From assembly GCA_965247735.1 (NCBI GenBank), contig CBDFHN010000002.1:3844001-3908000 (forward strand): 64,000 nucleotides of DNA, read 5' to 3'. This stretch comes from JAOXRU01 sp965247735 (GTDB lineage Bacteria > Bacteroidota > Bacteroidia > Flavobacteriales > Flavobacteriaceae). Positions 10,901 to 23,300 of the stretch are shown here, one piece after another (the stretch's first letter is position 1; each line of letters begins with the position of its first letter). The notes below the pieces were generated by a model, which saw only the letters and a program-made list of their open reading frames with translations, searched no databases and was not told the origin of the DNA. Both the position numbers and the translations under genes were made by a program.

Positions 10901-13900
10901 TATCTGATCGGCAGTGTTTCCAGCAGCACAACTATATGAGGTTAGAATTAATGCAGGCAATACAATCGCAGCAGGCTCACTTATAGCCTGATCAATAGTT
11001 AGAGTACATGCATTTGTAGCACTAACTTGTATGGTATGTCCACCAGCAGTAGTAGGAGCTAATCCTGTAAACACTGCGGTGTTATTTGTTGTAGTTGTCG
11101 GTACAATAGCAGCACCTAATAGCGTACCATCGGTAGCGATAATGGTAAAGACATATGGTCCATACCCTTCGTCTGTAGTACTAACACTAATGCTTCCATT
11201 ATTATTCCCAAAACAATCGACATCTTCAAAGGTATCAATAGCAATGGTTGGCATGATTGCAGTTTCAATTTTAACAGGAATAACGATATCAGGGCAAGTA
11301 GCTCTGTTATTGTCATAAACGGTTATCGTATAATTACCATCAGCAATAATGTTTATTGTAGTTTCATCTCCAACGAAATTGGTTCTAGCAACGGTAGCAT
11401 CTCCAGAAACTTCATAAGCATAATCCCCAGCTCCATTACTTACAGAAATAGTTACTTGAGCATCGCTAGCACATCCTAAAAGTGTTGTAGGAATAGCAGT
11501 AGCTTCAAATGCTGGATATATAATAGTTGAAACGGAATGGGTAACAGTACATCCTGTAATTTTATCTTTAATAATCACATTATGAGTACCAGTAGTAACA
11601 TCATTAAAAACACCAGCATTATCAAAATAGGTAATTCCATTATCAATAGAATATACATAATCTGGTCCTGGAGTAGGAGTAACCACAATGCTATACGGAG
11701 CAGTACAATTATTTGTAACCACGCTGTCTATAGCACCAGGTTGTGCTACTGTAACGGTAACATCACCAAGGTTAATTGGTAAAGGCGTACAGCCATATTG
11801 ATCAACTACAGTTACAGAAGCTATAAAAGTGGTTAAAGAAGTATTTACCAGGTTGGCATATGGTAAGGCCACATTACTATCTGTTGAAACAATATCAGCA
11901 GTAAAATTGGTGCTAGAAATGGTATAGGTAAATGATCCCCATCCACCGGTAATATCTGGCACATTAATAAATCCAGAAGTATCACAAGTAATACCGCTAA
12001 CAAGTGCAGGGGTACCTGTAATGGCAGCACCTTGACTAATAACAATATCTTTACTACCACCAATACAGGTATCGGTACTTGTACCATCAACTTGAATGGC
12101 TTTAAGATAATATTTACCAGCAGCTAAATTATTGACTGTAAAAAGAACAGCTCCAGGAGCGTAGTTTAAATTTACAGCACTGTTTTGTACAATAAGATCT
12201 GTAGCTTCATCGTATAATCCCCATCTAATCAGGTCTTCATGAGTGCCATCAGCATCGGTAATTTCAAATGTGATTTCTCCAGTATTTCCTCCAGCACATG
12301 TTGGTTTTTCAAAAAATGCGATTTGCATATCTAATGGTGGAAGGTTGGCATATACATCTGAACTGTTTTGAACAATACAATTATCTGCTAAATCTTTTAG
12401 ATAGAAAGTATAATCACGTCCAGGAATTAGGTTACTAAATGTCCTAGAAGGTGGAGTAGTAGCAACTGCCGGAAACCAGTTTACAAGATCATAAGAAAAC
12501 TCAAAAGGACCAGTACCACCATATTGATCAACCCTAACATTCATTCCATCATTACAATCTCCTTCAGGATTTGCAATTGGGAATAAATCTCTTAAAGGGA
12601 ATGGAATTTCATAAGGGTCAAATATTTTGATACACTGTTGTATACCACCTCCGTTTATAGTACGCATAGCAGGGTTAACAGTAGCCCCAGGTAAAAACCC
12701 AACAAAGGTATACGTAGTTCCTAAAGCTCCAGGAGTAACCCAAGTAATTCCTCCATCATTACTAAACTGCATGGTTAATCCAGCAGCAGTATAATCAGGA
12801 TATGCTGTAAACATAAATCCATTTTCAAGAGGATCTGGATCACCACATACCGCAGGGTGTTTAGGTGCTAAAGTAGCCTCTAAAAGATCAGGGTCAATTA
12901 TAGTAATAGTAGCGCTATTTTTAATACATCCATAAACATCGGTAACCGCAATAGTATAATCACCAGCAGGTAGGTTGTTAAATGCATGTGTTATCGTAGT
13001 AGTACTTGTAATAGTTGCATTATTGGCACCAGCATGGTCAACATCTGTTAAAGCGATATCAAAAGGACCATCACCAGCGGTAATGTCTAATTGAATAGCT
13101 CCATTTTCACCAAAACACTTAGGTGCATTAGCAATAGAATTAATCGTTAATGCAGGAGCAGCATTGATGACAACTGTTTTCGTGAATTCACAAAAACCAG
13201 TACCTCCACTATGGTCTCTTACAAAAACATCATAAGTACCAGCATCAGCCGTAATTACAGCATGACTATCACTAGTGCCAAAGTCTGCAGGAGTTACCGT
13301 TTCTGGTGTTGCAGGAATCGCTCTTTTCTTATAAGCATATACATAATTGTTATCACCACCAGTGGCAGTTACGGCAATTTCACCATCATTACAACTTACA
13401 TCTGTAGTTATTACAGTGGCAGCTAAAAGTGAATTGATTGTAATAACCTGTTGTGTTCCAGTACAACCAAGTTTGTCGTGCACATCAATAGTATATGTGC
13501 CAGCGGACAAGTTGGGAAATGTATGTGTTATGGCTGTTGCTGGTGTTGGAACTACCCAAGGACCAGTAGGCCCACTAATACTAAAGGTATAATCACCATT
13601 ACCAGCAGTAATATCTACTTGTATACTACCATTATTTGCACCAGAATAACAAGGTGTACTTAGTGTTGTAAAGGTTATATCATTAATTGGATTGATCGTA
13701 ATTGTTGTTGTTGTTTCACAACTATTACTGTCCATTACTCTTATAGTATAGTCACCAGCGATAATATCAGAAAAGAAATTATTGGCTTGAAAACTTGTAA
13801 TAATTCCTCCTAGATCATCTTCCAATTGGTAACTGTATGTAGGAGTTCCTCCTGCTGCCGTTGCAGTTATTGTGGCTCCATTATTACAGGAGTTTGGCGA

Positions 13901-16900
13901 AGTTATAGTTGAACTAGCGGTTAATACTGTTGGCTCGTTAATGGTTTCATTAAGCGTTATTGCACAACTTGTATCATTTATATCTCTTACAATAACCGTT
14001 ATTGAGGTTGTATTAATTCCAGTAATATTAACTATTGAGTTAGTACTTGTAGTATATGGGCCTCCGTTAAGATTGTATTCGAAGCCATCAATAGCATCAA
14101 AATTACTTACTTTAAAAGTAATGCTACCATCAGAAGTGCCATTACAACTTAGATCGGACAAAGCTGTTGTACTTGCTTGTAATTCTTTTCCACCTTCAAT
14201 ATCAAAAATAAGGTCTTTTTGAGCATAACATTCTTCTGGAGCTTGAAAAACTTCAAAACTATCTAAGGCAATTACATTACCAATTGCACCAGATGAATTG
14301 GTTCTGATGACAAGATCTAAACTAATATTTGCACCAGGATCAGCATCTAAGGTAATTACATTCCACATTTCATTTTTAGCAATTGCTCCAGAAGTAGTTT
14401 GTGCAACTACAACATTAGAACTATTTACCAATTGAATGGTAAGATCAGGGTCTAGGCCTGAAGCAGTACTTTTAAGAAGATTTAATGCATTAATAGAAAG
14501 GCTAATATTTCTATTAGAAATAATATTGGTGATTGTATTTCTATACATTATTTCTCCAGTTGTAGTATTTCCTATATTAACAGCTAAAAATTTTCCCCAA
14601 GAAGGTTGATTGCCATGATCTGTAGCAGTTACCCAATCGGTTTCTGGATTAACAATAGTATGTGTAATACTGTATTCTCCACTATCTATAATTTCATTGT
14701 TAGTTCCACAACTGTTAGAAGAGTTTTGTGTTTCAAAACAGAACGCAGGACTTATTGTTGCTAAGGAAGCATCTTGATTAACACCAAAATCTTCCACAAA
14801 TAGAATATTTGAAGTAATAATCTCTTTGGACAGATAATTTAAGGTAATGGTATGATTTCCTACAGCAATATCACTAAAGACATTAGAATCTGCTGGGGTA
14901 TTAGGAGATCCATCTAACTCATAAAAATAATTTAAGTTAGAATCAGAAATAGTAAATGTAGCCTCTCCTGTTCCATCACAATTATAAGTGGTATCAATAA
15001 TAATAGATGGAGCTATTGGCGGTGCGAATATGGTTACTGTCATGGCAAAGGTACAACCTGCACTATCTTTAATAAATAGATTGTGGTTACCTACTGGCAA
15101 ATCAGTATTAGAAGTAGTAGAATAGTTGACTCCACCATCAAAACTATATTCATATGGTCCTATACCACCATTAGCATTGGTAATGGCAACTTTTGCTGTT
15201 TCTGCAACACCACTACAAATAACGTTTTCCAAAATCCCAGCATAGGCACTTAATGCTGTGTCAGGACTTGTTATGGTTACATTATCTGTATAATCACAGA
15301 TAGTGCCACCAAGTTCTTTTCTGACGATAACAGTGTAAGGGCCAGCGGGTAAATTGGTAAATATATTTGTGTTTTGGAAACTAGTTCCATCTATGCTATA
15401 GCTAATAAGTCCACCATGGGCATCACTTACATTAACCGTAATAATACCAGTATGTACGTTGGCAACAAAACAAGTAATATCGGTTACGGCAACAGTAAAT
15501 TCTGGAGGCGTATCTTGTATTACATCTTTTTCTGCACTTATTTCTATACATCCATTGGCATCCATAACCGCTATTTGATAGGTGCCAGCAAGGGTAATAT
15601 CAAAATCTGTACTCGTTTGTAATTTTGCTGGATCAGGATTGTTTACATCAAAATCAACAGTACCATTATAACTATAGATTGCATATTGATATGGAGCAGT
15701 ACCACCAGTTGCACTAGCAATAACTCTTCCGTCTACACAGGTAATAGGTGCGGTATCAATTGTAGCATTTAAATCTCCACTATCTTCAATCTCATAATCA
15801 ACAATTGTTTTGGTACAGCCATCATCAGTAGTAATTTCTATAGTGTACAGCCCTCCATTTAGGTTATCAAAAGTAAAATCCTTATCAGGTTTTGGACCAG
15901 AATCACCAACAGTATTTGCACCTTGAATCAGTTTAAAGAAATATTGAGGTTCCACACCATTGGCATGTATTCTAATGCTTCCTTTTTCGCCTTTACATTT
16001 GATATGAGTAGGGAAAACATCTACGGAGATGTCTAGCTTTTCTACTAGTACATCTTCTGTAAAAATACATTCTCCAGGCGTATGTCCTATTCGTCTAAGA
16101 TATACCGTATAGTTGTTTTCTGTTGTAATTGCTATTGGGTTTGTAGTAGCATAATCAGTTCCGTTTAAACTAAATTCGTAACCAGTAGCTCCAGTAGGAA
16201 CATTTCCAATGGTTATGGAACCTGGATTTCCACAAATCATGTTTTTTACAGTAACACTAGGATCTAGATCGTTTTTATAGATATTAAAGTAATGGAAGTT
16301 AAAACATCCATTTTGGTAATTAACTTTTAAACGATACTTTCCTGCATCAGCAACAGTATAATTAGTTCCAGTAAAAAATGTAGTCCAACAGCTATTATCT
16401 CTATTGGCACATTTATCTTCTAAGGGACTAGTACAACTTGTTTCATCTAGTTTTTGCCATTCTACACTATCGGCACTAAGGATATTAGTTTCAATTAAAC
16501 GCGTATCATTAATACCACATAAAAGTAACTTTGGAAGCACAGTTCCATCATTAGGGCAGAGCGCTGTATCATCAGCATAGTTAAGTACTGGATTGGTAAT
16601 ATTACCTCCAAAATTAACTACCGTAATTTCTTCCGTATAATTAAGACAAGTAGAGGTTACTGATACAGTATATACGCCTGGTATAATTGCAGTATAAGAA
16701 CTGGTGCTTCCAACAGTAGCTCCAAGACTATTTTTCCATACATAAGTATCAAAACCAGTACCTGCTTCTAATAAAAGACTACCACCACATAATATTTCTT
16801 CCCTTTTGAATTCGCAATCACTTAGAAGATCAATATTAAAGTCTGTAGTGCCTTCTATTGGAATATCGCAAGTATCAAGTCCCTTAACACTTGGGATATC

Positions 16901-17330
16901 ATTAATTTGAGCAGTATTATTCAGCCCTTTATAACTAGATAAGGTCTGTGCTTTGATTTCATTAGCACATACTTCTCTATATTTTTCACAACCAGCAGCT
17001 AACGTAGCTTTTATTTTGATGTTATAACTAGGGTCACCAAACTCTACAATACTGTTAGCAACTACAAATTGTAATCGATGGTTAGCAGCATCATAAGAAG
17101 GGGTAACTTCGCTTGGAGCCGTTATATCAGCTAGATTAACTTCGACATTATCAGCTAAATCAAATACAATGTTTAAATCTTGAATATTATCAAAACCTAC
17201 ATTTTGAAAATCGATATGATAGAAAAAATCCGTGCCTAAGGCTATATTGGTGTTTTCTAAACTAGTACCTAATCCATCTTTTACAGTTAGGATAGTCCTA
17301 ACTTTTGGTGTAGAAAATTCTAAAGGAAGG
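7934..17330 (-). repeat. Stalk region of giant B, colinear duplicate of the giant A stalk
   Basis: This segment encodes about 3127 residues that match residues about 386-3515 of giant A from end to end. Matching positions lie about 18,465 bp apart (11845 with 30310, 13211 with 31676, stop codons 7934 with 26402), so there are very few indels over the last 6 kb. Parts are nearly identical at DNA level, especially about 11,770-13,700. Confidence 0.85.
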
Positions 17331-20300
17331 TTTACTTTTACAGCATCAATTAGCAGTAAGGTAGTTCCACCAACACCTTGTATTCTTGCATATTTATAAT
17401 TTCCTGTTAAAGAAGTTGGAATATTATACTTGACTTTTTTAAATAAAGTATGTGTTAAACCATTTATTTCAGCGGAATTAGCCGTGTAGGTGCTACCATT
17501 TTCTGAAAAAGAAATAGTAAAACCAGCTGTATAAGATGAGGTATATTGTTTTGCCCAAACCTCTATACTCTGTCCGCCAGTAAATGTATCGGCAAATTCA
17601 ACTATTGTTTGGTGCCCTGTTCCTGTATTGTATACATTTTGATAAACACCATCTGGTGAGTTGGCAGCTCCATCTGCTGTTCCTCCCCAAGTTGTTGATC
17701 CTGAAGATGAAATTGCATATGCCGAACTAATAATAATTTCTTGCCCACATAGATATATACCTAATAATGGTATGGTACTAGGTGTAGTTACTAGACCTGA
17801 AGCTACAGAAATTGTATAATTTCCTGAGCCACTAAGACTATGAAACCAGAATTCTGGAAGTGAAGCAACTATGGATGTATTATCATCTGTAATTATCAGG
17901 GTATAGTTCCCGTCTACCAGTTCTGGTATTTTGTAAGTACCATCTGTTTCTATAGGAGCAGTATGTACAATTGCATTAGAACTATTAATTACATTAATAA
18001 ACATTTCTGTAGGTAAACCTAAAGGTCCTTCAGTACCGTTTTTGATATTATCGTTGTATGTACCTCCTCCTAATCCAGAATCATGGAATACTTCTGCAGT
18101 ATACATAACACATGTTTCGTTATTTACAGATACAGCATCAAAACCTACATAACTATTGGATTTATTCCCCGTTAGTCTTATGTATCTGAATTTTTTAGAA
18201 GCTATAATTGTTTCTGGAATAACACTTGTGCTACTTGCTGTTCCAATAGCAGGATCTAGAGTAAAGTCAATATTATTTGTAGAATAAGAAATGGTATAGG
18301 TATTATCATAACCACTATAACTTCTTTGATAGAATGTTATTTTTGTATTTGCAGATTTAATTTCTCCAAAATCAATTGTTTTGTCATAAGTAATGGTAGT
18401 CCATAGTCTTGCTATACTTCCATTAGGCTCTCCGTTAAGGTTAGAAGCTGCTCCAAAAGTATTAGACCCAGCTGTAGAAACAACAAAACTAGGATCTAAT
18501 TCGATAATCCCATTAGGACATTGTGTTCTCCAATCTACATCTTCTCCATTGTTTGGATAGGCCGTTAGCACATCTGTAATACCTGCATTTACAGGAGCAA
18601 AATTAGCATCATCGGTATCTATGGCATCATCTAATCCGTCGGTATCAGCATCAACATTACTTAAAGTGAGTGCAGCTTCCGCATTATCATTACCCTGAGC
18701 GCTATCAGCATCCGTATCTATATAATCTGGAATTTCATCTCCATCCGTATCAATAGGCGTTAGCCCACCTGTATAATTGGTATAAACTCCATTGCTATCA
18801 ATAGTACCAGATGGAGCAAGATATGTTATTGTTTGTTGTGCTTCAATATTGTCTGGTATTCCATCACCATCACTATCTAAATCTAAATGATTTGGAATAG
18901 TATCTCCATCTGTATCAATAGCTGTTGGAGTACATAGGACTCTTATTTCTGCTAATCCCAAATTGTAACTGCTCGGGGTAGCTCTGTTATCCGAACTGGT
19001 AAAAGAGGTTCCTGAACCTATCCATCCGGATAAAATGTTAACTTTAATACTGGTTACATCGTTTAAAGCATTTTGAAAATAAAAAAGCTGTGCTTTTCCA
19101 AGGTTTGCAATTATAGTAGAAAATTCTTGGGAGATAAAGGTGTCAGTTCCACCATTATATGTTACTTCTATAGTAAAGTCTTTAAGAGGTCCATCTTCTC
19201 CTGCCGAAGTTAAATCAGTAACCCAGATTGCAACACCATTAATATTGCTTCCAGATGGAATATCGTATTTAATCCATCCTGTAGTTACCTGATGAGGAAG
19301 TCTAAACTGATTAGAATTAGAAGTGGAATGTATTGCCGTTATGCCATCACCAGTAAGTCCGGCACCGTTAAAACTATTTGGGGCATTAGCACCGTTAAAT
19401 GTAGAAGAATACGAATCTATTGCTGTTGGAGCAATTAGGTTATCGTTTTCACAAGCCTCCATTTCAATGGCATCTAAAATACCATCATTATCATCATCTA
19501 AATCAATTAAGTCGCCTATACCATCACCATCTGTATCTGTACAAGCGTCTAGCTGATCTGATATGCTTAGGTGATTTGTAGCAGTATAATTGATAGTACC
19601 AGTGGTTCCATCTTCAAAAACATCTAGTAGTCCATTGTTGTTAGCATCAATACCAGTGTTCATGGTAATGATATTATTATTTATAGCCAAGGTGTTACCT
19701 GCTTCTACACTGTCACTACAGCCATCACCATCGCTATCTATATCTAAGTGGTTAGGAGTGGTATCACCATCAGTATCAATATTTGTACAGGTATCACTAT
19801 TATTAAAAATAGAAAAATCTGAAATACTAAAAGCACCTCTAGTAATTGTTATTTTATAATCTTCTATAGGTACTGGTCCCGAATAGATAATAGTACCATT
19901 ATTGCTATAGGTCATTCTTCCAGTCTCATCTATTTCGAGCCTAAATTTATTTCCAATCAATGAAGGCCCTACCCATCCAGAGTTGTTCGTGTTGTGACGA
20001 ACGTACATCCCATTAGAGTTATTAAACTGAAACTTATAACCACCATCATTCCAAGTATTAGTAGTTACTTCTGTATTACTTACTGGAATAAAACCAATCA
20101 TACCACGAGTAGCTGAGGTCATAGTTCCTTCCATTATAACTGGTAAAGAAAATGTTTGATCTGAATAAGCAGTAGACCAAGCGCTTCCAGTAACGGTTAT
20201 AGAAGTAGAGGTAGGGTGACTAATGTTTGAAGCAGCTGGGCCATGCCAGGTTAAGTTTGTAGGACTTAATGAAAAAGCGTTACATTCTTGTTCGTCTTTA

Positions 20301-23300
20301 TCCAAAATCCCATCATTATCACTATCAAGATCCATGAGATCACTTATCCCATCTCCATCGGTATCTGTACATGCACTTTGTTGGTCATCTATAGTTAAAT
20401 GATTAGTGTGGGTGTAGTTAATATTTCCGGTAGTACCATCTTCAAAAATATCTAACAATCCATTGTTATTGGCATCAGTTCCAGAATTTATTGTACTGAT
20501 ATTATTATTAGCAATTGAGGTATTACCAGCTTCTACACTATCACTACAGCCATCGTCATCTGAGTCTAAATCTAGATGATCAGGAGTAAGATCACCATCG
20601 GTATCAATTGGGTCACAAATGGTATGGAATGTAGATATAATAAAATCAGAAACGGTAAATGCTCCCCTAGAAATAGCGATTTTATATTTTTCAACAGGAA
20701 TTGTTCCAGAATATACAATAGTACCATCGTTGCTATAGGTCATCAGACCAGTTTTAGAGATATCGAGCGTAAATTTTTTACCAAGTAAAGAAGGGGTTTT
20801 CCATCCACCATTTGTGCTTCCATGGCGAATATACATTCCGTTACTAGCATTGAGTTCAAATTTATAACCACCGTCACTCCAGGTATTAGAAGTTGCTTCT
20901 GATTCGCTAAGTGGTAAAACACCAATCATTCCATGACCAGCAGCGGTAAGCGTACCTTCAATTTTAATTGGTAAAGAAAAGGTTTGATCAGAATAGGCAG
21001 TACCCCAGCGCGAACCGCTTACCGTAAGTGTGGTTCCTGAAGAGGCAATTACATTTGGAGCGGCATTACCATGCCAATCAAGATCTTCCGCTTGTATTGT
21101 GGTAATAACTTCGCAGTTTTGCTCGTCTATGTCTAAAATACCATCATTATCACTATCTAAATCTAAGGCATCTCCAACACCATCGTTATCAAAATCGTCG
21201 CAGGCACTTATGAGATTGTCTGTCGTTAGGTGATTTGCTGGACTGTAGTTGATGGTACCCATAGTACCATTTTCAAAAACATCTAGTAAACCATTAGCAT
21301 TGGCATCAGTTCCAGTATTATATGTGCTAATGTTGTTGTTTGAAGGTGGTGTGTTTCCTGTTTCTACACTATCGCTACAACCATCACCATCAGAATCTAA
21401 ATCTAAATGGTCAGGAGTAAGATCACCATCGGTATCTATATTAGCACAATACTCTTTTTGTATCTGTACAGTAAAATCGGTAATGGTAAAAGGCCCTCTT
21501 GTAATGGAGATTCTATAATCCTCAACAGGAACTACATTAGAGTAGATGATAACATCGTCTCGGCTATAGCTCATTTGACCATTTATGTCTATTGCTAATG
21601 TAAATTTTTGCCCTACTAGCGATGGTGCATACCACCCAGCAGTTTTTGTTCCATGACGGATATAGATTCCACTGGAGTTATTAAACTGAAGTTTATAACC
21701 ACCATCATTCCAATGATTAGTAGTTAATTCGGTACCACTTACGGGTAAAAAACCAATCATTCCATTTGTGGCTGAGCTAATTGTTCCTTCAATTTTAAAA
21801 GGTAGCGAAAAAGTTTCATCCGAATATGCGGTGGACCAGGTTGTACCAGTTGCTACTATTGTATTTGCTGATGGGGAACTAATGTTTAATGAACCAGGAC
21901 CATGCCAGGTTAAGTCAGTGGGATTAATTGTAGTTGTTGCTGTGCAATCTTGTTCGTCTTCATCTAAAATACCATCATTATCACTGTCAAGATCTAATAT
22001 ATCACCTATACCATCACCATCAGTATCTGCACATACATCTAATGTATCATCTATAGTAAGATGATTGGTTTCGGTATAATTTATGGTGCCTGTAGTGCCA
22101 TTTTCAAACTGATCTAATAAACCATTAGAATTTGCATCTGTTCCTGTATTGAAGCTACTTATATTATTATTTCCAACCAGAGTATTTCCTGCTTCTACGC
22201 TGTCGCTACAACCATCATCATCTGAATCTAAATCCAAATGATTAGGAATAGTATCATTATCTGTATCAATGTTAATACATTCTTCATCAAGACTTGTAAT
22301 AGATAAATCTGTAATAACAAAATTCCCTCTCGAAATAGTGACTTTATAGTTTTCTATAGGAACTACTGCTTCATAAATTATGGTGCCATCATGACTATAA
22401 GTAACATGTCCGTTTTTGGTTATGGCAATTATAAATGTTTTTCCAATAGGAGATGGATTATGCCATCCAGCGCTATTGGTCCCGTTACGGACATTCATTC
22501 CATTACTAGGGTTAAACTGAAATTTATAACCATTATCTTGCCATGCGTTTGTAGTTTCGGCATTGCTTATTGGTAAAAACCCAATCATTCCACTAGTTGC
22601 ATAGGTAAGCGTTCCCTCCATTCTTATGGGTAAAGAAAAAGTTTCATCGGAATATGCGTTTGCCCAATTAGCACCTGTTAAATATATAGTTGATAATGTA
22701 GGATTGGTAATATCTGCTGCCGCAGTACCATGCCAGTTAAGTATTCCTATTTCTGTTGTTTTTAAAGCTTCACAGTTTTGTTCATCACGATCTAAAATAC
22801 CATCATTATCATCGTCAATATCTACATTGTTGGGAACACCATCACAGTCATTATCTCCATCTGCCAATACTCTAGTAGTTGCATTTCCGTCAAGACCACT
22901 ATAACAGGTTTCTGCACTGCTATAAAAAGCAGCATAGTAATATCCTGTTAAAACAGCTAAGGGATCTGGAACTAAATTAGCATCTGTAGCAGGTGTGGCT
23001 GTATGCCAAGTTAAGGTTGTATTTGCGGGTGTATTATTTGCCGTTAGTGTAGTTAAATCAATGGTATGCGTAGCACAAGTGTTAAATGCCGATACTGTAG
23101 ATAAATTTGGCGCTACTACTCCTGCTGGGCAAGTACTGCAATAAGGAGTTCCAACTCTTACTGCATCAATATTAAGGTAAGTGTCTGATCCTTCTCCTTG
23201 GGTACGGATGTATTTATAATTTCCAGTAAAGCTTGTTGGAATTGTAAATTCAAAATCGGTATAATTGCTTTGAGAAAACCCATTTATTAGTGCTGTTTGG

